A stretch of 43,569 bases of DNA from NCBI GenBank assembly GCA_017432325.1, contig JAFRJJ010000012.1, forward strand, positions 1 through 43,569, in the 5' to 3' direction. The stretch comes from Solobacterium sp. Lineage in GTDB: Bacteria; Bacillota_I; Bacilli_A; Erysipelotrichales; Erysipelotrichaceae. A program made the translations under genes and the position numbers. The notes under the pieces were generated by a model that saw only the letters and a list, made by a program, of their open reading frames with translations, made no database searches and was not told the origin of the DNA. Below, one piece after another: positions 26,476-33,672 of this stretch. Numbering within the stretch: position 1 is the first letter of the stretch; every line of letters starts with the position of its first letter.

Positions 26476-26555
26476 TATAGATAAATTTATGCAAATATAT
26501 ATAGACAAATACCGCAAAATAATATATATTAAAAGCGCGAAAGGTATAGATAAAT
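26476..26555 (+). promoter_or_regulatory. three TATAGAYAAAT direct repeats at the PTS operon promoter
   Basis: TATAGATAAAT occurs at 26476-26486, TATAGACAAAT at 26500-26510 and TATAGATAAAT at 26545-26555, the last touching the start codon. The second copy contains the -35 TAGACA (26502-26507), and TATATT (26525-26530) follows after 17 bases. The same core recurs before the divergent SIS gene and the GntR gene. HutC-type GntR operators usually have a GT-N-TA-N-AC-like core, which this resembles. A weak cre-like AAAAGCGC lies at 26531-26538. Confidence 0.7.
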
Positions 26556-26984
26556 ATGAAGCGAGTAGTTCTACTGACACACGGGGAGCTCGGCAGAGGA
26601 TTCATGAGTGCCATGAAGGTCATCTCAGCTGAGGATGCCGACATCCAGACGATTGCACTTCAGCCGGAGGATTCTCCGGAAACACTGACGGGAAAGATCG
26701 CAGAAACACTTGGGAAATATGAGGTTTCTGATCTGAAGATCCTGATGACTGATGTCCCGTTCGGTTCAACAACACAGACAGCCATACCGTTTCTGATGGA
26801 AACAGAGAACCTGTACATCGTAAGCGGAACAAACCTCGGCCTGCTGATGGGTGTGCTGATGGATACGTTTGAAGACTGCAGCGTAACTGAAAGACTGCAC
26901 GATCTGATCGCCCAGAGCAGGGAGACAGTCTCACTGATCAACGACATGCTGGATAACAGCGACGAAGACGAAGAAGAATTGTAA
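26556..26984 (+). CDS. PTS EIIA component, mannose family
   Basis: A 142-residue mannose-family EIIA. The phosphorylation site is His9 in LLTHGELGRGF. The conserved MTDVPFGST segment and the helix ETENLYIVSGTNLGLLMGVLMD match the Man-type EIIA fold. It takes the phosphate from HPr and passes it to EIIB. The C-terminus is acidic (DNSDEDEEEL). It is a free-standing EIIA, not fused to EIIB. Its start codon is contacted by the third regulatory repeat, and AAAGG at 26540 serves as ribosome binding site. It is the first gene of the A-B-C-D-SIS operon, with 11 bases to the EIIB gene. Confidence 0.92.
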   Translation: MKRVVLLTHGELGRGFMSAMKVISAEDADIQTIALQPEDSPETLTGKIAETLGKYEVSDLKILMTDVPFGSTTQTAIPFLMETENLYIVSGTNLGLLMGVLMDTFEDCSVTERLHDLIAQSRETVSLINDMLDNSDEDEEEL

Positions 26985-26995
26985 GGAGGAGAACA

Positions 26996-27481
26996 ATGAT
27001 TCAATTACTGCGCGTAGATGACAGATTGATCCACGGACAGGTTGCTGTGTACTGGGTAAAGGCTGTCAATGCATCAACGATCGTTGTGGCCAGCGATAAG
27101 TATGCAGAAAATTCTGTTCTGAAAATGTCCCTGAACGTAGGAAAGCCTGCAGGTGTAAAGATGCCTGTACTGACGATCGAAAAGGCGATCGAGTATCTGA
27201 ATGACCCGAAGAACGATAAGAAAAAGATCTTTGTGGTCACAGGCAGCTGCGCAGACGCACTGGCGCTCTGCAAAGGCGTAAACGGTATTGAAGCAGTCGA
27301 TATCGGCGGCATCAGACATGCCGAGGGACGCGTCAGTGTATCTTCCCAGGTACATCTGCTGCAGGAAGATATGGACGCCATCGAATCCATGGCGGAACTG
27401 GGAAAAGACGTGTATGTCCAGGAAGTTCCCAGTAAGTCAAAAATGCCGCTGAATGAGATCCGCGCAAACTTCACAAAATAG
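26996..27481 (+). CDS. PTS EIIB component, mannose/sorbose family
   Basis: A 161-residue mannose-family EIIB. The active-site loop RVDDRLIHGQV holds His13, the residue phosphorylated by EIIA. KMPVLTIEKAIEYL, IDIGGIRHAEGRVSVSSQVHL and the C-terminal IRANF are typical of the family. AAGGAGGAGAAC precedes the ATG. It lies between the EIIA and EIIC genes in the same operon. It would transfer the phosphate to C6 (or a terminal hydroxyl) of the incoming sugar compound. Confidence 0.93.
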   Translation: MIQLLRVDDRLIHGQVAVYWVKAVNASTIVVASDKYAENSVLKMSLNVGKPAGVKMPVLTIEKAIEYLNDPKNDKKKIFVVTGSCADALALCKGVNGIEAVDIGGIRHAEGRVSVSSQVHLLQEDMDAIESMAELGKDVYVQEVPSKSKMPLNEIRANFTK

Positions 27482-27539
27482 TGCAAACACGAATGAACAT
27501 CTATGAAAAGAAATCTGTAAAAGGGGGTAAGTAAAAAGT

Positions 27540-28283
27540 ATGTTCTTAATTCAGTGTATTCTGATCGCTCTGGTCCATGTCCTGGGTATTCTGGACGGCC
27601 GTATTTTTGGTCAGAATCTTCTCAACACACCGATCGTTGAGGCAACTCTGGTCGGCATTATCTGCGGTGATGTTGTTACCGGTCTGACAATGGGCGCAAC
27701 GCTCCAGCTGATCTTCATGGGATTTGTCGGCATCGGAGCTACAAGCCTTCCCAACTCTTCGGCAGGAACGATCCTGGCTGTCTCATTCGCTATCCTCTCA
27801 AAGCTTGAACCGGAAGCAGCTATCGCGCTTTCCATGCCGATCGCTCTGCTGTTCCAGCCCTGCGGGATCATTCCCCGTATCTTCAACAACATCTGGAACG
27901 TCAAATGCGATGAAGCAGCTGACAAAGGTGATTTCAAGGCTGTTGAAAGATACTTCTGGTATGGTGTATGCGCATTCGCAGTCGTTTACTTTGTACCGAT
28001 GTTCCTTGCGGTATACTTCGGTTCCGGTGCTGTAGAAGCGATCATCAATGTGATCCCGAAAGTTGTTCTGGCCGGTCTGAATAAAGCATCCAGCCTTCTG
28101 CCTGCACTTGGTATTGCTCTGCTGATGAATTATATCGTTGACAAAGATGCAATTCCGTTTATGATTCTCGGCTTCGTCCTGGCCGCATTCATGGGTGTCA
28201 GCTCGCTTGGCATCGCTCTGATCGGTCTGGCGATCGCACTTGTTTACTACAACTTTAAAGGCACATCTGAGGAGGATTATTGA
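27540..28283 (+). CDS. PTS EIIC component, mannose/sorbose family
   Basis: A 247-residue membrane permease of the mannose/sorbose EIIC family, with about seven hydrophobic segments. Typical blocks are the N-terminal LIQCILIALVHVLGILDGRIFGQNLL, GVVTGL-like DVVTGLTMGATLQLIFMGFVGIGA, and the C-terminal domain ending in FKGTSEEDY. AAAGGGGGTAAG precedes the ATG. The stop lies 2 bases before the EIID start, so C and D are translated as a pair. Together with EIID it forms the membrane channel. It contains no cytoplasmic phosphorylation site, as expected. Confidence 0.92.
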   Translation: MFLIQCILIALVHVLGILDGRIFGQNLLNTPIVEATLVGIICGDVVTGLTMGATLQLIFMGFVGIGATSLPNSSAGTILAVSFAILSKLEPEAAIALSMPIALLFQPCGIIPRIFNNIWNVKCDEAADKGDFKAVERYFWYGVCAFAVVYFVPMFLAVYFGSGAVEAIINVIPKVVLAGLNKASSLLPALGIALLMNYIVDKDAIPFMILGFVLAAFMGVSSLGIALIGLAIALVYYNFKGTSEEDY

Positions 28284-28285
28284 TC

Positions 28286-29146
28286 ATGACAACAGCAGAA
28301 AACAAGAATGAACTGGTTGCAGGAAAGATGACAAAACAGGAATTCAAGAGCGGATTCTGGCGTTCATGCGCACTGCAGGGCTGCTTCAACTACGAGCGCC
28401 AGCAGGGCCTTGGCTTCGGATACGCAATGATTCCTCACCTGAGACGCATTTACAAGGATGATGAAGAAGGGTTCAAAGCAGCTCTGAAGCGCCACCTGAC
28501 GTTCTACAATATCACTCCTCAGTGCACGACCTTCGTACAGGGCATCGCTGTTGCCATGGAAGAAGAAGCGTCAGAAAACAAAGAGTTTGACGCAAGTTCC
28601 ATCAACGCTGTCAAAACAGCTCTGATGGGTCCTCTGTCCGGTATCGGTGACTCCATTTTCTGGGGAACACTGAGAACGATCGGACTTGGTGTAGGTCTGT
28701 CATTCTGCATGCAGGGCAATATTCTCGGCCCGATCATGTTCCTCCTGATCCACAACATCCCGCACTGGATCGTCCGTTATAAGGGCCTTGAGATCGGTTA
28801 TACACAGGGCATGAGCTTCATGGAGAACGCAACGGAAAGCGGTGTTCTCGAAAAGTTCACAGTCGCTGCAAAGATCCTCGGTGCTACAGTCGTCGGCAGT
28901 ATGATCGCTACTATGATCAGCTTCACAACAACGATCACCCTGAACATGGGCAACTATCAGACACTTGCGCTGCAGTCTGTATTTGATCAGATCATGCCGA
29001 AGTTCCTTCCGATGGTCCTGGCAGTAACATGCTTCCAGCTGATCAGAAAAGGAAAGAAGACAACGACCGTCATGCTGATCCTGTTCCTTGCCGCATTCGT
29101 CATCGCATTCCTCGAAGGATTGGCTATCTTCGCGCCGGCTGCGTAA
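28286..29146 (+). CDS. PTS EIID component, mannose family
   Basis: A 286-residue mannose-family EIID. Family-defining parts are the N-terminal MTKQEFKSGFWRSCALQGCFNYERQQGLGFGYAMIPHLRRIY, PLSGIGDSIFWGTLR, GNILGPIMFLLIHNIPHWIVRYKGLEIGYTQG, and the C-terminal membrane helices. I start at the ATG at 28286, with GAGGAGG 10 bases upstream. A TTG at 28280 would overlap the EIIC stop. It partners EIIC in the membrane. The mannose family is the only PTS class with a D subunit, so all four components are present here. Confidence 0.93.
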   Translation: MTTAENKNELVAGKMTKQEFKSGFWRSCALQGCFNYERQQGLGFGYAMIPHLRRIYKDDEEGFKAALKRHLTFYNITPQCTTFVQGIAVAMEEEASENKEFDASSINAVKTALMGPLSGIGDSIFWGTLRTIGLGVGLSFCMQGNILGPIMFLLIHNIPHWIVRYKGLEIGYTQGMSFMENATESGVLEKFTVAAKILGATVVGSMIATMISFTTTITLNMGNYQTLALQSVFDQIMPKFLPMVLAVTCFQLIRKGKKTTTVMLILFLAAFVIAFLEGLAIFAPAA

Positions 29147-29155
29147 TAAACTGCA

Positions 29156-30235
29156 ATGACATACGATATCTATAATTACATTCTTGAGTCTGCAGAAACC
29201 GTCAGGAATCTGATCGCTTCAAAAGAAGAAACGATGCATGATGCTGTAGAGTACCTGGCAGACAAAGATGTCAGAAGAGTAGTGATCCTGGGATCCGGAA
29301 CCAGCTACCATGCGTGTGTCGCAGCTAAACGCAGTATGGCAAAGTCCCTTGGCATCCCTGTGGAATGCATGTATCCGATCGATTTCAAAGATGGAGAAGT
29401 TGTCCGTCAGGAAGGTACGGCAGTTATTGGAATCAGTCAGGCAGGCAGAAGCACATCTACGATCCTCGCTCTCCAGAAGGCAAAGGAACTAGGATATTAC
29501 ACGATATCCTGCACTTCCGAGAGAAACACACCTGTTCAGGAAGAGGGCGAATGCTATCTTCATCTGAATGTCGGTGAGGAACTGAGCGGTCCGAAAACAA
29601 AAGGCTTTATCGGATCGATCGCCGAGCTGGCACTGTTTGCGGCAGTACTGGCATGCAGAAAAGGCAGAATGACTCCGGAAGAAGTCAGCGCGCTCGAGAA
29701 CAGACTGATCGCGTCCTCCGAGAACATTCCGGATATTGCGGAAAAGTCCAGAGCATGGGCGGAAAGCAATATCGAAGAACTTGAAAAATGCCGGAGACTG
29801 ATCATTGTCGGCTATGGCGGCTGCATTGGTGCGATGATGGAAGGAAGCCTGAAGATCCTGGAAGGTGTCAGATGTTCTGTTACGGGATACCAGATGGAAG
29901 AGTTCATGCACGGCATCTATCATTCCGTTTGGGAGAATGATTACATCATTTACCTGGCAGAACCGGGAGAATATTACAGCCGTCTGAAAGGCATGCTGAG
30001 ATACTTTGATGAAGAACGTCACGCGCATCAGTTCGTGGTTACTTCGGACAAAGCATTCGAAAACAGCAGGAACGCATTTGTATATCCGTTCAGGGACGAT
30101 GAAGACTTCGCCACGATGGAATATGTTGTTCCCCTCCAGGTCATCACAAAGGTCGTTTCAATGAGACTTGGTATTGACTGCAATATTCCAAGTGACACAC
30201 AGTTCCATCAGAAGATGGGAAGCTATCGTTACTGA
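29156..30235 (+). CDS. SIS-domain sugar-phosphate enzyme, Amadori deglycase-like
   Basis: A 359-residue protein with two SIS domains (about 30-165 and 200-340), the build of GlmS's isomerase half and of the fructoselysine/glucoselysine-6-phosphate deglycases FrlB, GfrE and GfrF. Phosphosugar-binding motifs are ILGSGTSYHA and ISQAGRSTSTI, and VGYGGCIGAMMEG starts the second domain. EEFMHGIYHSVWEN carries the glutamate and histidines that in such deglycases do acid-base catalysis. In context it would split the phosphorylated compound brought in by the PTS into a sugar phosphate and an amine or amino acid. There is no clear ribosome binding site, so it may rely on coupling to EIID, which ends 9 bases upstream. 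Isomerase activity is an alternative. Confidence 0.82.
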   Translation: MTYDIYNYILESAETVRNLIASKEETMHDAVEYLADKDVRRVVILGSGTSYHACVAAKRSMAKSLGIPVECMYPIDFKDGEVVRQEGTAVIGISQAGRSTSTILALQKAKELGYYTISCTSERNTPVQEEGECYLHLNVGEELSGPKTKGFIGSIAELALFAAVLACRKGRMTPEEVSALENRLIASSENIPDIAEKSRAWAESNIEELEKCRRLIIVGYGGCIGAMMEGSLKILEGVRCSVTGYQMEEFMHGIYHSVWENDYIIYLAEPGEYYSRLKGMLRYFDEERHAHQFVVTSDKAFENSRNAFVYPFRDDEDFATMEYVVPLQVITKVVSMRLGIDCNIPSDTQFHQKMGSYRY

Positions 30236-30250
30236 TCGGGCAAATACAAA

Positions 30251-30312
30251 GAAGGAGTTGTGGAAAACCTCCGGTTAAAAAGCCGGAAGCTGCACAACTT
30301 CTTTTTTTTTCG
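30251..30312 (+). terminator. strong terminator of PTS/SIS operon
   Basis: AGTTGTG (30256-30262) pairs with CACAACT (30293-30299), extended inside by CTCCGG/CCGGAAG, and is followed by a run of ten Ts with one C at its start. Confidence 0.85.
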
Positions 30313-30333
30313 TCTGCACCCGGGTCCCTGCCA

Positions 30334-30492
30334 TCAGGTAAAGGGGATCGTCGGATAGTCCATTTCGTAATTTCTGCACAGATCCATGAATTTTTTCACA
30401 CTTTCAGTCAGATGTTTTTTCCGATGTCTGACGATCGAGCAGTATCTTGCAAATTCCAATCCTTCCACATGGATTTCAACCACCTGTTTCTT
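30334..30492 (-). pseudogene. C-terminal remnant of a LysR-type regulator
   Basis: On the minus strand a 52-codon frame, bounded by stops, contains GLEFARYCSIVRHRKKHLTE followed by SVKKFMDLCRNYEMDYPTIP. This resembles the last strand and helix of a LysR effector domain. No helix-turn-helix or earlier part is found upstream in any frame. It is a truncated relic in the gap between the two SIS genes. Confidence 0.5.
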
Positions 30493-30524
30493 TCATCCTT
30501 CTGACAGTCATAAAAGGGGAAACC

Positions 30525-30734
30525 ATGAAATACAAACTTATGAGTGATACACTTTACAGTTCTGATGATCAGCAGTTCACAATGATCCGTTCCTAATTCT
30601 GCACTCAGGAAAAGAAGATCAGCGCTGTTGAGCCTGAATATAAAGAACATGAAGAACCTACTGAGGTCGGATGGCTTATCAACAGGATGCCGGTGGTGAA
30701 TCATGCTTTGCTGAAAATGTCCGGTACCAGCTGA
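30525..30734 (+). pseudogene. degenerate open frame of unknown family
   Basis: An ATG with AAAAGGGG 4-11 bases upstream starts a frame encoding MKYKLMSDTLYSSDDQQFTM, interrupted by TAA at 30594-30596. It then continues in frame through EPEYKEHEEPTEVGWLINRM to a TGA at 30732. The good ribosome binding site and protein-like composition on both sides of one stop suggest a small inactivated gene. I do not recognise the family. The overlapping minus-strand frame is not convincing. Confidence 0.35.
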
Positions 30735-30769
30735 TAAAGGAAAACAGCCCTTTTCTTACGCCTGTCACA

Positions 30770-30800
30770 AAAGAAAAGCAGCCGCTGGGACTGCTGCTTT
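30770..30800 (-). terminator. terminator of the minus-strand SIS gene
   Basis: Read on the minus strand, AAAGCAGC and GCTGCTTT form a perfect 8-base stem (30800-30793 and 30782-30775) followed by TCTTTTGT. It lies 24 bases after the SIS stop codon. Confidence 0.7.
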
Positions 30801-30823
30801 CCGGAAAGTGGGGGTACAGATTC

Positions 30824-31894
30824 TTATCTGGCTTTGGTCGCCATCTTCTGCATGAAGCGCCATGTATAGATGGTGATCCCGCTTGCACGTGTATCGTCAC
30901 AGATCCGTGAAGCGATCACCTGGAAGGGAATGACAGCCAGCAGGGGCAGAAGTACAGGATCGATATCCGTATCCAGAGTCAGTACCCTGCTGCCTGAAGC
31001 CTGGGCGGATACAAGATACACATGATCTGTCAGCTGACGCATTGCGTCGAAGATCTGCAGCGCACGGTCATGGCTTTCCCGGTCAACGTCTACCAGGAAG
31101 ATGCTGTGCGGTTTTTTGATCTCATAAACGGGACCGTGGAGGAACTCTTCCATTTCATAGAAATTGGACGGGAGACCGACAGTCTCTTCAAGCTTCAGCG
31201 CACCTTCCTGGGCGACTCCCAGACCCGGACCGATCCCCACTGTCATGACACGCTCCATGCTGCAGAGGTCAGTTTTGTTTGCCTCATAGAACGCATCAGC
31301 CTTTTCACGTACAGCAGGCATCAGCTCGACTGCTTTTTTCAGATCACTGACTGCCTTTTTGTACTGTTCTTTCGTGCAGCTGCCTGTTTTTACACCGGCA
31401 TCCAGCGCGAACAGGATCAGGAACAATGTGGATGTCGGAACACCTCTGCAGACAAATACGTCTTTTCCTGCTTCATGTGATCCATACAGGAATGTATGCT
31501 CACAAGCCTGCTCCAGCGGAGATCCGGGCTCTGATACCAGTGCCGCAACATCGTTCCCGCACTGCTTTGCCCGGTCGAGAGCAGCCAGCGTATTTGTGCT
31601 TCTGCCGCCCTGTGAGAGGCAGATGACCAGTGCACCTTCATGGAAGCGGTAATCGTACTTTTCGTATGTTACGGAATGAATGACTTCAACTTTTTTGCCG
31701 AGATACTTTTCCATTGCGTATTTTGCGCATGACGCAATATTGAATGAGGAACCTGATGCAGCGATCACGATCTTCGTATAGTTTTTCGAAGTATAGATGT
31801 CAGTAAGTCCGCTGACCAGTTTGTCTTTGTTCTGCAGGATCTGCCGGCAGTTTTCCGGTGCTTCAAGCACACAGTCGTACATCCATTTTTTCAT
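30824..31894 (-). CDS. second SIS-domain sugar-phosphate enzyme, Amadori deglycase-like
   Basis: A 356-residue, two-SIS-domain protein clearly distinct from the enzyme at 29156. The first domain shows IAASGSSFNIASCAKYAM and ICLSQGGRSTNTLAAL. The second shows VGIGPGLGVAQEGALKLEETVGLPSNFYEMEEFLHGPVYEI, with the catalytic Glu and His in EEFLHGP as in GlmS-like and FrlB-like enzymes. AAAGGAGG lies 7 bases before the ATG at 31894. A frame to 31930 passes through it. Salmonella's glucoselysine/fructoselysine system likewise has two such enzymes (GfrE, GfrF) with different substrates, so the pair here may split two related PTS products. Its promoter carries the same TATAGAT motifs as the PTS operon. 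Confidence 0.82.
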   Translation of the reverse strand: MKKWMYDCVLEAPENCRQILQNKDKLVSGLTDIYTSKNYTKIVIAASGSSFNIASCAKYAMEKYLGKKVEVIHSVTYEKYDYRFHEGALVICLSQGGRSTNTLAALDRAKQCGNDVAALVSEPGSPLEQACEHTFLYGSHEAGKDVFVCRGVPTSTLFLILFALDAGVKTGSCTKEQYKKAVSDLKKAVELMPAVREKADAFYEANKTDLCSMERVMTVGIGPGLGVAQEGALKLEETVGLPSNFYEMEEFLHGPVYEIKKPHSIFLVDVDRESHDRALQIFDAMRQLTDHVYLVSAQASGSRVLTLDTDIDPVLLPLLAVIPFQVIASRICDDTRASGITIYTWRFMQKMATKAR

Positions 31895-31934
31895 GTTTGG
31901 AACCTCCTTTGGAATACATATGCTGTACACAAGT

Positions 31935-32018
31935 ATTATAGATTATATAGATATATAAATCAACATAAATATATAGATAATATATGAAATAATCTTGCTA
32001 AATATATAGATATATGAT
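31935..32018. promoter_or_regulatory. TATAGAT motif cluster and SIS promoter
   Basis: On the minus strand TTGATT (31963-31958), 17 bases, then TATAAT (31940-31935) forms a near-consensus promoter for the SIS gene. Four TATAGAT cores lie at 31937, 31946, 31972 and 32005. AAATATATAGATAA (31967-31980) is identical to 26471-26484 before the PTS operon. The cluster lies between the divergent SIS and GntR genes. The rest of this gap to 32217 holds a further AT-rich patch near 32180-32195 and no gene I can support. Confidence 0.7.
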
Positions 32019-32217
32019 AGATTGTTGCCATGAACAGATCACTGCAGAATGACAGAAGAAAAGTTGGAAAAACAGCGGATTACTGCAATAATATGCGGTC
32101 TGCCGGCGGCTTTTTTGACGGAAGGACATCAGGAAAGGGACTGCATGACATTGATATGGATTTATCTGCATTGAGTCTGATAATATATATACGTAAATCG
32201 GTCCCAAACGGGTATAC

Positions 32218-32961
32218 ATGAAAGAGCAGACTATGAAACAGAAAGCTAAATATCAGATTATTGAAGACTATGTTATTGAGGAGATCAAAAACAAGCACCT
32301 GAAGCCGGGTGATCAGATCGAAACGGAAATGCAGCTGAGCCAGAGATTCGGTATCGGCAGACTGACAGTCAACAGGGCACTGATCAATCTTGCCAATGCG
32401 GGGTATATTACCCGTATTCCGGGAAAAGGCTCATTCGTCCAGCAGGCAACCATCAGCAAGAATCTTATAACAAGCAAAGGAAGCTTTTCGGAAGATATGC
32501 GTTCGATCGGACTGAAACCGGGTTCCCGGCTGATCGAATACAGGCTTGTTACGGGAAAAGAAGCACCTGAAGCCGCAGGCTTCCTCAGGCTGGGCCCCGA
32601 ACAGAGAATGCATTACTTTGTAAGGGTCAGGACCGGAGATGATACGCCGATCGCGGTGAGTTATACATACCTCTCGGCGGAGCTGATCCCTGTGCTGGAT
32701 GTACGTGCTCTGGATGGTTCACTGAACGAATATCTGCGTTCGATCGGGATCGATTCCAGCGGCGGTGCCGAGTATAAGATGTCTGCACATCTTCCGACAG
32801 AGCGGCAGAAGGAACTGCTGGGGGTCGATGAGGCAGCACTTCTCAGGAATGCGCATGTTACGTACAACGCCGATGACGTGCCATATGAATATATTGAAAC
32901 GTATTATCTGTGTACCAGATATGAATATACGTTCTCGACCCGAGGTAACAAGGATTCATAA
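32218..32961 (+). CDS. GntR family regulator, HutC subfamily (UTRA domain)
   Basis: A 247-residue GntR/HutC regulator. The N-terminal winged helix (about 8-78) reads QIIEDYVIEEIKNKHLKPGDQIETEMQLSQRFGIGRLTVNRALINLANAGYITRIPGKGSFV. The C-terminal UTRA domain (about 95-240) is the phosphosugar-type sensor (RVRTGDDTPIAVSYTYLSAELIPVLD, YEYIETYYLCTRYEYTF). The ATG at 32218 or 32233 may be used, and neither has a strong ribosome binding site. FrlR, which controls fructoselysine use in other bacteria, belongs to the same subfamily. It probably binds the TATAGAT repeats in front of both SIS transcription units and releases them when a phosphorylated substrate binds. This is inferred from motif sharing and position. 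Confidence 0.88.
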   Translation: MKEQTMKQKAKYQIIEDYVIEEIKNKHLKPGDQIETEMQLSQRFGIGRLTVNRALINLANAGYITRIPGKGSFVQQATISKNLITSKGSFSEDMRSIGLKPGSRLIEYRLVTGKEAPEAAGFLRLGPEQRMHYFVRVRTGDDTPIAVSYTYLSAELIPVLDVRALDGSLNEYLRSIGIDSSGGAEYKMSAHLPTERQKELLGVDEAALLRNAHVTYNADDVPYEYIETYYLCTRYEYTFSTRGNKDS

Positions 32962-32980
32962 AAATGGATCCTTTTATTTT
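32950..32980 (+). terminator. terminator at the end of the GntR gene
   Basis: AAGGATTCAT (32950-32959) pairs with ATGGATCCTT (32964-32973), one wobble, AAAA loop, followed by TTATTTTATG. It overlaps the GntR stop codon and may limit read-through into the HAD gene. Confidence 0.75.
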
Positions 32981-32997
32981 ATGATCAGGAGAAGAAA

Positions 32998-33672
32998 ATG
33001 AATCAGGAATCATATTATGAACTTGTAATAACCGATGTTGACGGTGTTCTGTTCAATACGGAACATATCTTCCGGAGTGCCTACCGGATAATCGGCGAGA
33101 AGCACGGCATTCCTGCCTTGAACGAAGATCTGTTTGTCAGGACCACAGGGATCAGCGGTGCAGATACCGAGAAACTGTTTGACCGTGTTCTTCCGCACAT
33201 ACCTGACAGAAGAATGCTTCTGGAAGAGATCAGGCAGCTTGGAATAGAGATGATCCGGAAAGATCTGCAGCTGCTTCCGGGCGCCCGGGAAATGCTTGAT
33301 TACTGGCATCAGAAAAAAGTCCCTCTCTGCGCGGCAACATCCACGATACGGTCATTGACGGAAGAGCGGTTCGGCAGGATGGATATCATGCATTATTTCA
33401 GCTTTATTATCTGCGGTGACGAAGTGCGTCATAAGAAACCAGATCCGGAGATCTACAGAACGGTGATGGACCGCATGAATAAGCGGCCGGAAAGAACGCT
33501 TGTCTTTGAGGACACGGGTTACGGCGTCAGAGCTGCATACTCTGCCGGCGCAGACTGTGTATGGATCCCGGCTGTAACAGAACTTACGGAAGAAGAAAAG
33601 CAGATGACCAGATATATGGCCGGAGATATGTATGATGCCATCACTTTCATTGAAAACATACGGGCAGACTGA
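32998..33672 (+). CDS. HAD-superfamily sugar phosphatase/phosphoglucomutase-like
   Basis: A 224-residue HAD subfamily IA protein. Motif I is ITDVDGVLFNTE (nucleophile Asp13, Asp15), motif II is CAATST, motif III is the lysine in RHKKPDPEIY, and motif IV is VFEDTGYGVRAA. The cap domain of helices (about 20-95) is typical of beta-phosphoglucomutase-like and small-sugar-phosphate phosphatases. CAGGAGAAGAAA precedes the ATG. It follows the GntR regulator and overlaps the MATE gene by 41 bases. In this locus it might remove phosphate from a sugar phosphate by-product to relieve its toxicity, but the substrate is unproven. Confidence 0.87.
   Translation: MNQESYYELVITDVDGVLFNTEHIFRSAYRIIGEKHGIPALNEDLFVRTTGISGADTEKLFDRVLPHIPDRRMLLEEIRQLGIEMIRKDLQLLPGAREMLDYWHQKKVPLCAATSTIRSLTEERFGRMDIMHYFSFIICGDEVRHKKPDPEIYRTVMDRMNKRPERTLVFEDTGYGVRAAYSAGADCVWIPAVTELTEEEKQMTRYMAGDMYDAITFIENIRAD

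Noticed and set aside
26471..26555. AT-rich repeats as a replication or plasmid iteron origin
   Set aside because: The copies sit exactly on a promoter and start codon, are shared with another promoter of the same locus, and no replication gene is near.
30408..30704. 98-residue minus-strand frame between the SIS genes
   Set aside because: It runs across the LysR fragment in the wrong frame and has no start signal. The LysR frame at 30334-30492 explains the region better.
32030..32221. 63-residue frame ending on the GntR start codon
   Set aside because: The ATGA overlap looks inviting, but there is no ribosome binding site, no recognisable sequence, and it lies in the operator region.
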